Shown: piece after piece, positions 7,316-16,607 of the stretch
Numbering within the stretch: position 1 is the stretch's first letter
Layout of the letters: each line of letters starts with the position of its first letter
Source: UBA6115 sp964346355
GTDB taxonomy: Bacteria; Bacillota; Clostridia; Christensenellales; Aristaeellaceae
NCBI GenBank assembly: GCA_964346355.1
Contig: CAYFUH010000003.1
Location: 18,581 to 82,580 of the forward strand
Direction of reading: 5' to 3'
Length of the DNA stretch: 64,000 bases
Program-made: the position numbers and the translations under genes
The notes under the pieces: model-generated
Databases searched by the model: none
Seen by the model: only the letters and a program-made list of their open reading frames with translations
What the model was told of the DNA's origin: nothing

Positions 7316-9838
7316 TTAAGGCATCAGCTGGTTGCCAGGCACAACAGGTGTTTCGCCGGTGAATTTGCTTTGGTCATCGTACCACCAACCGATGAAGTCG
7401 CGCGCAGCGCGCGTGGCTTCCGCGCCTGCCTTGCCGTTGGGGATTAACACCACGACCGCGATTTCAGCGGGCTTGGTAAAGGGCGTGAGCGCGACGAACC
7501 AGCCGTTGTTTTCAAGGTCCAGCTTGATACCGCCAATCATGACCTGCGAGGTGCCTGTCTTCGCCCACAGTTCGTCTTTATACTTGAAGTCATCGAAATA
7601 CCGCCTGGCGGTGCCCGACTCGTCAACCACGCCTTTCATGCCTTCCTTGATGTAGGGCATGAAGGGCTGGGCGCTGTCCAGGTTGCCAAAGATGCTGGGC
7701 TGGTACTGGTTTAAGATTTCACCTTCCGGGGAGATGATGGAATCGATGATGGACAGGTTGTAGACCGTGCCGCCGTTGCCGATGGCTGCAACATAGCGCG
7801 CGACCGCAGCCGGGGTCAGGAGTGTAATGGACTGGCCGATGGCCAGCTGCAGCTCCATGCTGCCGCCCCATTTCAGGTCGTTCAAGGCGTACCAGATTTC
7901 GCCAATGACGGCTTGCAGCCAGACCATCTCCCGGGTCATGTTCAATTCCGCCATCAGGATGGGGCGCATGGCATCCGGCCATTTCCCCTGGTCGGTCACG
8001 AGCGCCATGTCCATCAGCTGCTTGATGCAGGCGTCCAGGCGCTTGTCATCATAGGTGATGCCATAGCTGGCGCCGATGTTTTGCAGGTGCTGCTTGATTT
8101 TTGCAGCGATCAGGAGGGGCAGGTTGGTTTCCTGCTCGTTAAGGGAGACTGTCGGGTCATACACCGAGGTCTGGTTGCCCACAATGCTGCGCGCTTCACC
8201 CGGCAATTGGATGCCGGTGCGCGTGGTAAGGCCCATTTGCGCCGCGTACTGATACAGCAGGGTGCTGCCGGTTTCGCCATAGAGCTTCCAGGCCAGCGTA
8301 TAGAAATAGTAGTTACAGGATTTGGACAGACCGGACACGATGTTCAAATCGGCGTGATCCTTCCGGTAGCCCTTGGCAATCCAGCAGGTGGGGGCGTCCT
8401 CTTCCTTGGTGGTGTACTTCATAAAGGGGCCTTCATCTGAAATTCGCTCATCCACACTCAGCACCCCGTTGGTAAGCGCAGCCAAGCCGGTCACCATCTT
8501 GAAGATGGAGCCAGGTTCTGCCTTGGAATGGATCGCGTAGTTGACCAGTGGTCTGCGCTCATCCAGCAGGATGTCTTCCACCTCTTTGCCGCCGGCAACC
8601 ATGGCGTTTAAGTCATAGGTAGGATACTGCGCCATAGCCAGCACCTTCCCGGTATTGACCTCCACCACCACCATGGTACCGGTGCTGGCCAATTTGAGCG
8701 GGTATTCCAGAAAATCCCGCGATTCAAGCTTGGCTTTGTTGTTGCTGCGCCAGCGGTCGTTGAACATCTCCCGCTCCTGCTGGGCCCGGGTGAACTCCAC
8801 ATTGGCGGCAATGGCGCGCTCGGCCTCGCGCTGGTAGCTGTCGATAATGGTCAGCTTGACGTTGTTGCCGTCCGTGGGCTGGGTGTAGCTCATCTGCCGG
8901 GTTAAGCGGCCCTGGTTGTCCTTTTCCATGACACGGCTGCCGGAACGGCTGGCGATATTGGGCGTCAGCCAGTTTTCCATCGACCGCTCAATGCCGTCCT
9001 TGCCAATGATGTCGTTGAGCTGGTAGCCCATGGGCTTCAGTTCGGTCGCGTAATTGTCGCTCTCCGCGATGGGGCCCACATAGCCGATGATCTGGGAAGC
9101 AACATTATGGCGGGGGTAGACACGCTTTTCCCCCACATCAATGCCCACGCCGGGCAAGGACATGGTGAGGCTGGAAATTTCCTGCACGGCCTCAAAGGGG
9201 ATATTTTCCGCGATGATGATGGGCATGGAGTTGAAGATGTTCATGCGCATCTCGGAATACACAGCCATCACTTGCCGGGCGGTTTCCTCATCCAGGTTTT
9301 CCACCTGATCCAGGAAATAGCGTTTGTAAAGGAAATTGTAGCAATCCTCCGCCGTGGGGTAGCGGGATTTGGACAAATAGTGGTTGCCATACCATTGGGT
9401 TTCACGGATTTCCCAGGCTTTTTCGCTAATCCCTTTGCCGAAATTGAACTCCCACAGGGCTGTCTCCGGGTTGCGCTGGATGACAAACTCGTGTTTCATC
9501 TCAATGCCGTAGGACTTCATGATATCAATGGTTTTGAGGATGGCGGGTGTCAATTCCTTCACCCGTTTTTCGCTTTGGATTTCCGCGTTGGTGACCAGGA
9601 AACTGACGTTGTAGGTGTCCTCACTCATGGCAAACACAACGCTTTCGGCATCCGTGATCATGCCGCGGCGGCCGGTGACGCGGATGGTTTTAAAGCTGCT
9701 GGTTTCGGCGGATTCCTGGTATTGATCCGCGTTGACAATCTGCAGGCTGTACAGCTTCACAAACAAGGTGGAAAACAGCACCACAACCAGGATGGTGAAA
9801 ATTAAATACCGCCTGATGATGGTTTGATTGATTTTCAT
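7316..9838 (-). CDS. mrdA: Class B penicillin-binding protein, PBP2/MrdA type
   Basis: Elongation transpeptidase that crosslinks stem peptides outside the membrane. One N-terminal membrane segment (about 10-30) precedes the dimerisation region. The active-site motifs are SIFK (444-447), SCN (507-509) and KTG (760-762). The 250 residues between SxN and KTG exceed the usual spacing by roughly 90. The extra stretch (about 560-660) is predicted to be partly helical and is of unknown role. At 840 residues the protein is long for the family. It overlaps mreD by 4 bp (ATGA) and precedes minD and rodA, its likely SEDS partner. Confidence 0.95.
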   Translation of the reverse strand: MKINQTIIRRYLIFTILVVVLFSTLFVKLYSLQIVNADQYQESAETSSFKTIRVTGRRGMITDAESVVFAMSEDTYNVSFLVTNAEIQSEKRVKELTPAILKTIDIMKSYGIEMKHEFVIQRNPETALWEFNFGKGISEKAWEIRETQWYGNHYLSKSRYPTAEDCYNFLYKRYFLDQVENLDEETARQVMAVYSEMRMNIFNSMPIIIAENIPFEAVQEISSLTMSLPGVGIDVGEKRVYPRHNVASQIIGYVGPIAESDNYATELKPMGYQLNDIIGKDGIERSMENWLTPNIASRSGSRVMEKDNQGRLTRQMSYTQPTDGNNVKLTIIDSYQREAERAIAANVEFTRAQQEREMFNDRWRSNNKAKLESRDFLEYPLKLASTGTMVVVEVNTGKVLAMAQYPTYDLNAMVAGGKEVEDILLDERRPLVNYAIHSKAEPGSIFKMVTGLAALTNGVLSVDERISDEGPFMKYTTKEEDAPTCWIAKGYRKDHADLNIVSGLSKSCNYYFYTLAWKLYGETGSTLLYQYAAQMGLTTRTGIQLPGEARSIVGNQTSVYDPTVSLNEQETNLPLLIAAKIKQHLQNIGASYGITYDDKRLDACIKQLMDMALVTDQGKWPDAMRPILMAELNMTREMVWLQAVIGEIWYALNDLKWGGSMELQLAIGQSITLLTPAAVARYVAAIGNGGTVYNLSIIDSIISPEGEILNQYQPSIFGNLDSAQPFMPYIKEGMKGVVDESGTARRYFDDFKYKDELWAKTGTSQVMIGGIKLDLENNGWFVALTPFTKPAEIAVVVLIPNGKAGAEATRAARDFIGWWYDDQSKFTGETPVVPGNQLMP

Positions 9839-10710
9839 GAAGTGGGCACCTCCCCTTCGGGCGTGGATGAATCTGTTTCATCCGGTATGGGTTCGTCCGC
9901 TGCCGGCTCATCCTCTTGAGCCTTGGGTTTTTTGCGGAGGAATTGGAAGACGTTCTTTTTGGGTTCCGGCGCCTCATCGGGCACCAGAGCGATTTGCCGC
10001 AGGATTTCGCGGCTGGTGGTCACCTCGGTTTCCCCTTCCACGACCTTTAACCGGCGCGGGCGCTTGTAAAGGCCCAGCCAGGCGCGGATGGGAAACATCA
10101 CCACACAGCAGGCCGCTGTATAAGCCGCGGTGTAGAGGATGCGCACAAAATGGTTGAAGGTGACGTCAATGCCGCTTAAGGCAATATACAGCATCATGAC
10201 CCCTTCAAACAGGAAGACCAGCATCAGCGCGTTGAGCAGGATGCGCAGGTGGGCGTTTAAGTCATGGGGCGAGTCACGGCGGATGCGAAAACGGATGCGG
10301 AACTTGCGCCGCATGAAAGGCGCCTGGATTTGCGCTTCGGTCTCGCTCAAGCGCTGGGCTTCGCGGATGCGGCGCATCTCCCGCTTGATGTCGGACATGT
10401 CGGCAAAGACCTGGGCGCACAGGAGCGCCAACACCGGATAGATCAGCAAATAAAACAGCGGGATGCTAAAGGACATGGCCTCCAAAATGATGCCGATTAA
10501 CGCGCCGGAAATAAAGGCGTACAGTTTGCCGTAGCTGACCGTCATGATCGCGATGATGACCATGAGCAAATTGGGCATGATGCCCGCGATTTTCAGGTGG
10601 GGCATGACCACCGTCTGCAGCAAGAAAAACAACAAAACCAGGAGCACCACCTTCAAAAACTTGTATGCTGCCCGCGTTATGCTGCTGCCTCTTTGCCACA
10701 CAGCCTGCAT
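9835..10710 (-). CDS. mreD: Rod-shape protein MreD with long acidic tail
   Basis: Membrane protein of the elongasome linking MreC and the synthases. Hydrophobic segments lie at about 20-38, 40-60, 62-80, 83-103, 155-180 and 187-208. Two features are unusual: an Arg-rich cytoplasmic loop at about 106-150, and a 70-residue C-terminal extension (221-291) that becomes strongly acidic and proline-rich. Typical MreD is about 160-180 residues. The identification rests on operon position and topology, as the family diverges quickly. The ATG follows AGAGGAGG and touches the mreC stop. Confidence 0.85.
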   Translation of the reverse strand: MQAVWQRGSSITRAAYKFLKVVLLVLLFFLLQTVVMPHLKIAGIMPNLLMVIIAIMTVSYGKLYAFISGALIGIILEAMSFSIPLFYLLIYPVLALLCAQVFADMSDIKREMRRIREAQRLSETEAQIQAPFMRRKFRIRFRIRRDSPHDLNAHLRILLNALMLVFLFEGVMMLYIALSGIDVTFNHFVRILYTAAYTAACCVVMFPIRAWLGLYKRPRRLKVVEGETEVTTSREILRQIALVPDEAPEPKKNVFQFLRKKPKAQEDEPAADEPIPDETDSSTPEGEVPTS

Positions 10711-11999
10711 CAGCCGTCCTCCTCTACGGTCATGTCCTCTGGGGAGAAGGTGGGGGTTGGCGAAGGCGTGATGGGTTCGGGTGAGGGCTCTATCGTTGAC
10801 GTCGTGTCAATGATGACGGGTGCGTTGTAGGATATGCCCTCATCTGCTGTGCCTGTCCCGTCGGTGTCCTCCGGCGTATCCAATTGGTCCGGTTCATAGG
10901 TTTCATCCGGCAGGGGGGATTCATCCGGCGCAGGGGTTTCTGTGACTTCGTCCCCTGGTGACGGGGACGCATCCGGATCCTCCACCGGCTCCGCCTGGCC
11001 AATCAAAGTAGGCACCGGCTTGATGGGCGGCAGCGGAACAAAGGATTGCTCCGGCGGCTTGACGCGCTCCTCGGCCGTGAGGATTTTTTGGTAGCGGTAA
11101 ACGATGACATACTCCATATGGTCAAAATCGGCCAGTGGTTCCAGCACGATATACTGCTTGGAGTCCTCCATCCCGCGGGTGCTTTCGCGCACGCGACCAA
11201 TCGGGATGCCCTTGGGCAGCCCTGTGTTCATGCCGCTGGTAACCACCAAGTCACCCGGCCTGGGCAGGGTGGTATAGGACAGGTAATACATGCGGCAGTT
11301 TTTCTGGCCGTCAATGGCCAGCGTGCCGGAGACGGTGCCAGGGTCACGGTTTGACTCTATCAGCGCCGCGACCGCGCACTGGGTATCGATGATGCCGCGC
11401 ACCTTGGTGCTGTTGGTCTGCGTGTCATAGGTGATGCCCACCAAGGCGCCCGGCACCACAACCGCCATGTTGTCAGCCACGCCGGCGTTTGAACCCACAT
11501 CCAGCGTAAGCACGAAGGAATAGTTGGTGGTATCCCGGCCGATGATGTTGGCCTTGATGCCGTTGAGGCCGGGGTTGCGCTGCACTTCGTCATTTAAGTC
11601 CGCATAGGCCTGCAGCTGGTGCTGCAGGGCGTTGGCCAGCATGGCCTGGTCGGTCAGCTCATCCACCCGCTCACGCAGGAGGTTATACTCATACTCGAAG
11701 TTGCTGCGCAGCTTCAGGGTGCGCAGGTAATCCACAATAAAATCAGTCCCGGACGCAAACGCGTTTTGGACCGGCGTGACCACCCGCGCCACCACCTGCC
11801 GGGGCACCTTGAGGATGGGCGTGTCAAAAAGCTGTGACAAAATCATGACAGCGATGACGATCAATAACAGCAATGCCGTCAGCAAGCCCAGCAGACGGCT
11901 GATGCCGCGCTGGCGTTCGGCGCTGGTCTGCGCGGGGCGCGCTTCGCGCCTGGCGCGCGGCTTTGATGGCTTTCTTGGCTTAGGTTTAGGCATTGTCAT
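10710..11999 (-). CDS. mreC: Rod-shape protein MreC
   Basis: Bitopic elongasome scaffold whose extracytoplasmic beta domains bind PBP2. A basic, Lys/Arg/Pro-rich cytoplasmic N-terminus (1-32) is followed by a membrane segment (about 36-57), a coiled coil (about 85-125) and the MreC beta domain to about residue 330. The final 95 residues are acidic and rich in Pro, Ser and Thr, a probable flexible external tail not present in most homologues. The start is ATG 11999 or the in-frame ATG two codons later; the gene overlaps mreB by 14 bp. Confidence 0.93.
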   Translation of the reverse strand: MTMPKPKPRKPSKPRARREARPAQTSAERQRGISRLLGLLTALLLLIVIAVMILSQLFDTPILKVPRQVVARVVTPVQNAFASGTDFIVDYLRTLKLRSNFEYEYNLLRERVDELTDQAMLANALQHQLQAYADLNDEVQRNPGLNGIKANIIGRDTTNYSFVLTLDVGSNAGVADNMAVVVPGALVGITYDTQTNSTKVRGIIDTQCAVAALIESNRDPGTVSGTLAIDGQKNCRMYYLSYTTLPRPGDLVVTSGMNTGLPKGIPIGRVRESTRGMEDSKQYIVLEPLADFDHMEYVIVYRYQKILTAEERVKPPEQSFVPLPPIKPVPTLIGQAEPVEDPDASPSPGDEVTETPAPDESPLPDETYEPDQLDTPEDTDGTGTADEGISYNAPVIIDTTSTIEPSPEPITPSPTPTFSPEDMTVEEDG

Positions 12000-13026
12000 C
12001 CCGAATAAAGTTGGATCTGGTCAGTTTGTTGAGTAAATCGCTGCGCTCCGCCATCGTGCCCACACCGTTGACAGCTGTGAGCATCGGGTCACGGGCCAGG
12101 GTGACCGGCAGGCCCAGTTCAGACGCCAAAAAGCGGTCCAGGCCGTACAGCTGCGCGCCGCCGCCCACCAGGTAGATGCCTTTGCGGAAGATGTCGCTGC
12201 ACAATTCCGGCGGCGTCTTGTCCAGGATTTCGCGGATGGTGTCCAGAATCTTAAGGCAGGGGCCTTGCAGCGCCTGATAAAAGCGGCTGGAGGCGATCTC
12301 CGCCGTCTGAGGCAGGCCGGTGATTAAATCACGCCCGCGCACCACCACCTTGCGGTCATCAGAGGATGGCAGGGCGGAGCCCCAGTCAATCTTGATATCC
12401 TCCGCCATCCGGTCGCCGATAAGCATGTTGTGGTCGTGCTTGATGAACTCCACAATCACAGAATCCATCTTGATGCCGCCGGAGGGAATGGACCGGGACA
12501 GGACGATGCCGCCCAGGGCGATTACCGCAACCTCCGTTGTGCCGCCGCCGATGTCCACCACCATGCTGCCCTCCGGCGCGAAGACCGGCAAGCCAGAGCC
12601 AAAGGCGGAGGCGAAGGGCTTATCAATGAGGTGGATGGCGTTTTTTCGCGCGCCTGCGCTGATGGCGGCTTCACGGATAACCCGCTTCTCCACCTGCGAG
12701 ATGCGGCTGGGCACTGTGATGTACATACGCGGTTTGACCAGGTGGGATACGCCGATGGACTTGCGGATAAAATAGCGCAAGACCGCCTCGGTGAGGTCAA
12801 AATCCTTCACGGTGCCGTCCTGCAGGGGACGCACCGCGATATCGCCGACAGAGGTGCGGCCCACCAGCGCCAGGGCGTCCTGCCCAATGGCCTTGATGGT
12901 GCGTTTCTCGGTGCCTGATACCACAAGCAGGGTGGGCTCATTAATTTGAATGCCGCGTTTACGAACATGCACCAGCGTGTTCGATGTCCCCAAATCTATG
13001 CCGATATCAGGCGCGATAATAGCCAT
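11986..13026 (-). CDS. mreB: Rod-shape-determining actin MreB
   Basis: Actin-fold ATPase that forms membrane filaments guiding lateral wall synthesis. At 346 residues it is of normal length. Visible motifs are the phosphate 1 loop GIDLGTSNTLV near the N-terminus, the phosphate 2 block VVDIGGGTTEVAV and the adenosine motif LVGGGAQLYGLD near the C-terminus. It lies 15 bp after maf and opens the mreBCD series. Whether it is MreB, Mbl or MreBH in the Bacillus sense cannot be decided from sequence alone; operon position favours MreB. Confidence 0.96.
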   Translation of the reverse strand: MAIIAPDIGIDLGTSNTLVHVRKRGIQINEPTLLVVSGTEKRTIKAIGQDALALVGRTSVGDIAVRPLQDGTVKDFDLTEAVLRYFIRKSIGVSHLVKPRMYITVPSRISQVEKRVIREAAISAGARKNAIHLIDKPFASAFGSGLPVFAPEGSMVVDIGGGTTEVAVIALGGIVLSRSIPSGGIKMDSVIVEFIKHDHNMLIGDRMAEDIKIDWGSALPSSDDRKVVVRGRDLITGLPQTAEIASSRFYQALQGPCLKILDTIREILDKTPPELCSDIFRKGIYLVGGGAQLYGLDRFLASELGLPVTLARDPMLTAVNGVGTMAERSDLLNKLTRSNFIRDDNA

Positions 13027-13041
13027 GTAACATCCCTGTCT

Positions 13042-13602
13042 TTACAGAATATTTGCCTTCTTGAGCATCTGGTACACAAGGTTTGTGGGAAGGCCGACCA
13101 CATTGGTATAGCTGCCGTGAATCTGCTGAATGAACATGCCGCCCAAGCCCTGGATGGCATAAGCGCCCGCCTTGCCCATGGGCTCACCGCTTGCGCAGTA
13201 CAAGGCGATTTCATCCTGGCTTAAGTCCGAAAACTGCACGCGGGTTTTAGCGTGGGCGGTTTGGATTTTGCCGTCCAATGCCAGGCAGACCCCGGTGTGC
13301 ACCTCATGCCAGGCGCCGCTGAGCAAACCCAGCATGCGCGCCGCGTCCTGCACATCCTTTGGCTTCCCCAGCACCACCCCATGGATGGTGACCAGGGTAT
13401 CCGCGGCCAGAATGGCCGCCTGCGGGTAGGCGGACACAGCAGCCAGCGCCTTGCGGCGAGCTAATTCAAGCACCACCTGCTTAGCGCTGCCTGTTAAGTG
13501 TTCATCCACCTGCGGCGCATGCACCTGATAGGGCACACCCATCTGGGTGAGCAACTCCTGCCGCCTTGGCGAAGCGGAAGCCAGAATGATCTGTCGGTTC
13601 AC
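13042..13602 (-). CDS. maf: Maf-family nucleoside triphosphate pyrophosphatase
   Basis: Maf/YhdE-like house-cleaning enzyme hydrolysing dTTP/UTP and modified nucleotides. The 186 residues begin with the family hallmark ASASPRRQELL (8-18) and contain AADTLV and GKPKD in the order expected for the fold. The start is GTG at 13602 with an ideal AAGGAGG six bases upstream. First gene of the shape operon, as in Bacillus and Clostridia where maf precedes mreBCD. Substrate preference within the family is not resolved. Confidence 0.94.
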   Translation of the reverse strand: MNRQIILASASPRRQELLTQMGVPYQVHAPQVDEHLTGSAKQVVLELARRKALAAVSAYPQAAILAADTLVTIHGVVLGKPKDVQDAARMLGLLSGAWHEVHTGVCLALDGKIQTAHAKTRVQFSDLSQDEIALYCASGEPMGKAGAYAIQGLGGMFIQQIHGSYTNVVGLPTNLVYQMLKKANIL

Positions 13603-13632
13603 CAGAAGCCTCCTTCCAAGGACGGTTCTATC

Positions 13633-13641
13633 AGTATAGCA
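13633..13641 (-). promoter_or_regulatory. Extended -10 promoter of the maf-mreBCD operon
   Basis: Minus-strand TG-C-TATACT (13641-13633), about 31 bp before the maf GTG. No good -35 is placed 17 bp upstream, but the TGn extension can compensate. It lies in the 99-bp tatD-maf gap; no terminator for tatD is visible there. Confidence 0.55.
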
Positions 13642-13701
13642 TAAATTGGCACAAATTGTTCTTGAAGACTTAACAAAATTAACACGAATGTCACATTTGT
13701 T

Positions 13702-14511
13702 TTATGGGGCAGGCAGGGAGATGCTTTGTACATCCAGCCCAAAAAGGGCGCAGGCATTGCGGCAAGTCAGGTCTGCCATGTCCTTTGTACTCATGCCCCT
13801 GATGTCCGCCAGCAGCCGGCAGACCTCGCCTACCAAACCGGGGTGGTTGCGCTTGCCCCTGTGCGGTACCGGCGCTAAGTAGGGGCTGTCGGTTTCAATC
13901 AACAGGCGGTTTAGGCTGACTGCCTCGGCTGCCAAGCGCAGCTTTTGCGCGTTTTTAAAGGTGAGGGAACCGGCGAAGGAGATATGAAAACCCAGTTTTT
14001 CATACACCGCCACGCTTTGCGCGCTGCCGGAATAGCAATGCAAGACGCCTGCGGGCAAGCTGTCCTTGTGCTGCGTCAACAGGTCAATCATCGCCCCATG
14101 CGCTTCGCGCACATGCAGGATGACCGGCTTGCTGTGCTTTTTCGCGATCTGCAATTGCCTGACTAAGAATTCTTCCTGCAAATCCCGGGGCGAAAAATCG
14201 TAGTAATGATCCAGCCCAATCTCCCCCAGCGCCACCACCCTGGGATGGGACAGCAGGGCCTCCACCTCATTCAGATCATCAAAGGACGCCTTTTTAACCT
14301 CATGCGGGTGGATGCCGGCCGCGGCGTACACATAGGGATATTGCTCCGCCAAAGCAATGGCGGCCTTTGAGGTGGCGATGTCGCTGCCGCAGGTTAAACA
14401 GGCAACGATGTCAAAATCCGGCAGCGCGCGGATAACCGTGTCACGGTCGGCATCAAACTGCTCTGCGTCCAGGTGGCAGTGGGAATCAAACAGTGTGATG
14501 GGCTGGCTCAC
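13702..14511 (-). CDS. tatD: TatD-family metal-dependent DNase
   Basis: TIM-barrel metal hydrolase of 269 residues; family members are 3'-5' exonucleases or D-aminoacyl-tRNA deacylase-like enzymes. Metal ligands are visible as H11 and H13 in DSHCHLD, the glutamate in GEIGLDHYYDF, the HVREAH block and ETDSPYLAP near the C-terminus. It overlaps metG by 4 bp (ATGA), the metG-tatD pairing common in Firmicutes. Cytoplasmic. Confidence 0.95.
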   Translation of the reverse strand: MSQPITLFDSHCHLDAEQFDADRDTVIRALPDFDIVACLTCGSDIATSKAAIALAEQYPYVYAAAGIHPHEVKKASFDDLNEVEALLSHPRVVALGEIGLDHYYDFSPRDLQEEFLVRQLQIAKKHSKPVILHVREAHGAMIDLLTQHKDSLPAGVLHCYSGSAQSVAVYEKLGFHISFAGSLTFKNAQKLRLAAEAVSLNRLLIETDSPYLAPVPHRGKRNHPGLVGEVCRLLADIRGMSTKDMADLTCRNACALFGLDVQSISLPAP

Positions 14512-16478
14512 GCGATGCCCGCCCCGTCGCCCACGCCCTCGTCCACAAACAGCAGCCGGAGGGTGCTTTCATCATCAGAGGCAGCCGAAAGGAGCATGCC
14601 CTCTGACTCAATGCCGCGGATCTTGCGCGGCGGCAGGTTGGCCAGCAGCACTAAGGTACGGCCGATGAGGGTGTCCGGCTCATAATGCTCCGCAATGCCG
14701 GAGAGCACGGTGCGCTCCTCATCCCCCACCTTCAAGCGGAATTTAAGCAGCTTGTCGCTCTTTTTGACTTTTTCACATGCCAGCACCTTGGCGGTGACCA
14801 GCTGAATTTTCTGAAAGTCCTCCATGCCAATGTGTGGAACGGCGGGTTTTTCTGCTTTTTCTTCCTCTGCGGCATTGGGATTGCTCTTTTGATGCTCAGC
14901 CTCGTTTTCCGCTTCCAAAACGGGCAGGTCCGCCTTGATGTCAATGCGCGGGAAGATGGCCTCCCCCTTCATCACGCGCTGGCCGGCCGGGGTGCGCCCA
15001 AAGCGGTCCAGAGAAGCCCAGGTTTGGATGCCTTCGTCCGAAATGCCCAGCTGGCAGAACATTTTCTGCGGCGTTGAGGGCATGACCGGGTAAATCAAAA
15101 TGCCGATGAAGCGCAGGCTTTCTGCCAGCACATACAGCACAGTGCGCAGGCGCTCCTTGCCTTCCTCACTGCGGCCCAAAATCCAGGGCTCGGTCAGGTC
15201 GATATAGCGGTTGCTGGCGCCAATGACCTTCCAGATTTCGCTGAGCGCCTGGGAGAACTGGAGGGCGTTCATCTCCTCCTCCACCTTGTTGGGCAGCGCT
15301 TCAAGCAGATCAATCAAGTCCAGATCGACCTGTTCAAATTTGCCAGGTGCCTGGATGACGCCGTCAAAATATTTCTCAATCATCGCCACCGTACGGCTGA
15401 GCAGGTTGCCCAGGTCGTTGGCAAGGTCGGAATTGACGCGGGTCATCATGGCCTGGTTGGTGTAGTTGCCGTCCGCGCCAAAGGGCATCTCCCGCATGAG
15501 GTAGTAGCGCAGCGCGTCCGCGCCATAGTGCTTGACCACCGGCCCGGGGTAGGCCACATTGCCCTTGGATTTGGACATCTTGTCCTCATTGAAGAGTAGC
15601 CAGCCATGGGCAAAAATCTGCCTGGGCAGCGGCAAACCCAGGGCCTTTAAGATAATGGGCCAATAGATGGTATGGAAACGGGTGATCTCCTTGCCGACCA
15701 GCTGCACATCCGCCGGCCAGTAGGTGTCCATCAAGTCCTGGTTAGCCGTGGTATAGCCCAGCGCGGTGATATAGTTGCTCAGCGCGTCAATCCATACATA
15801 GATGACATGCTCCGGGTCAAAGGGAACGGGCACGCCCCAGGAAAAGGAGGTGCGGCTGATGGACAAGTCCTGAAGTCCGGGTTTTAAGAAATTTTGCAGC
15901 ATTTCCTTGGCGCGGGAGGGCGGCTGGATGAACTCCGGATGCGTTTTTATATGCTCAATCAGCCAGTCCTGGTACTTGCTCATGCGCAGGAAGTAGCTTT
16001 CCTCGCGCACCAACTCGGTTGGCCTGGAGCAATCCGGGCACAGGTTGCCCTCTTTTAATTGGCTGGCCGTCCAGAAGGCTTCACAGGGCACGCAGTACTG
16101 CCCTTCGTAGGCGTCCTTATAAATATCGCCCTGGTCATACAGCTTTTGGAAGATGCGCTGTACTGCCTGCATGTGGCGCTCGTCGGTGGTGCGGATGAAA
16201 TCATCGTATTTTATGTTCATCAAGTCCCACAACTGCTTGGTTTGCGCTACAATTCCGTCCACAAACTGCTGCGGCGGAACACCGGCTTCCTGCGCGCTGC
16301 GCTCGATTTTCTGGCCGTGCTCATCCGTGCCGGTCAGGAAATAGACCTGGTGCCCGGTCATTTTTTTGAAGCGTGCCATGGTGTCCGCTGCGACGGTGGT
16401 ATAGGTATGCCCAATGTGCATATGCCCACTGGGATAATAAATGGGTGTGGTGATGTAAAACGTGTTTTTCTCTCGCAT
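14508..16478 (-). CDS. metG: Methionyl-tRNA synthetase
   Basis: Class I aminoacyl-tRNA synthetase charging tRNA-Met. The 656 residues include HIGH (21-24), the zinc-binding cysteines C129, C132, C147 and C150, and KMSKS (300-304). The C-terminal EMAP/Trbp111-like tRNA-binding domain occupies roughly the last 110 residues, after an Ala/Glu-rich linker near 535-545. A strong sigma-A-type promoter lies directly upstream, leaving a leader of about 20 nt, too short for a T-box. The start is ATG at 16478. Confidence 0.98.
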   Translation of the reverse strand: MREKNTFYITTPIYYPSGHMHIGHTYTTVAADTMARFKKMTGHQVYFLTGTDEHGQKIERSAQEAGVPPQQFVDGIVAQTKQLWDLMNIKYDDFIRTTDERHMQAVQRIFQKLYDQGDIYKDAYEGQYCVPCEAFWTASQLKEGNLCPDCSRPTELVREESYFLRMSKYQDWLIEHIKTHPEFIQPPSRAKEMLQNFLKPGLQDLSISRTSFSWGVPVPFDPEHVIYVWIDALSNYITALGYTTANQDLMDTYWPADVQLVGKEITRFHTIYWPIILKALGLPLPRQIFAHGWLLFNEDKMSKSKGNVAYPGPVVKHYGADALRYYLMREMPFGADGNYTNQAMMTRVNSDLANDLGNLLSRTVAMIEKYFDGVIQAPGKFEQVDLDLIDLLEALPNKVEEEMNALQFSQALSEIWKVIGASNRYIDLTEPWILGRSEEGKERLRTVLYVLAESLRFIGILIYPVMPSTPQKMFCQLGISDEGIQTWASLDRFGRTPAGQRVMKGEAIFPRIDIKADLPVLEAENEAEHQKSNPNAAEEEKAEKPAVPHIGMEDFQKIQLVTAKVLACEKVKKSDKLLKFRLKVGDEERTVLSGIAEHYEPDTLIGRTLVLLANLPPRKIRGIESEGMLLSAASDDESTLRLLFVDEGVGDGAGIA

Positions 16479-16504
16479 TCCTCAAACCCCCTCTTTCCTG
16501 CGCT

Positions 16505-16533
16505 ATTATAGGATGTTTGCTGCATGCGGTCAA
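16505..16533 (-). promoter_or_regulatory. Strong sigma-A-type promoter of metG-tatD
   Basis: Minus-strand TTGACC (16533-16528), 17-bp spacer, TATAAT (16510-16505). It lies between the clpC hairpin and metG and gives a leader of about 20 nt. Confidence 0.87.
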
Positions 16534-16556
16534 GAAAATTGCCTGATTTCACAAAG

Positions 16557-16584
16557 CAAAGCGCCCGGTTTCCCAGGCGCTTTG
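16557..16584 (-). terminator. Hairpin downstream of clpC
   Basis: Perfect 9-bp inverted repeat CAAAGCGCC/GGCGCTTTG (16557-16565, 16576-16584) with a 10-base loop, 23 bp after the clpC stop. The following bases, CTTTGTG, are a poor T-tract, so termination may be partial. Confidence 0.5.
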
Positions 16585-16607
16585 GCGATTGGTTTGAAAC
16601 GAATGGT

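Noticed and set aside
16479..16607. Possible T-box leader for metG
   Set aside because: The promoter leaves only about 20 nt of leader, too short for any T-box or riboswitch.
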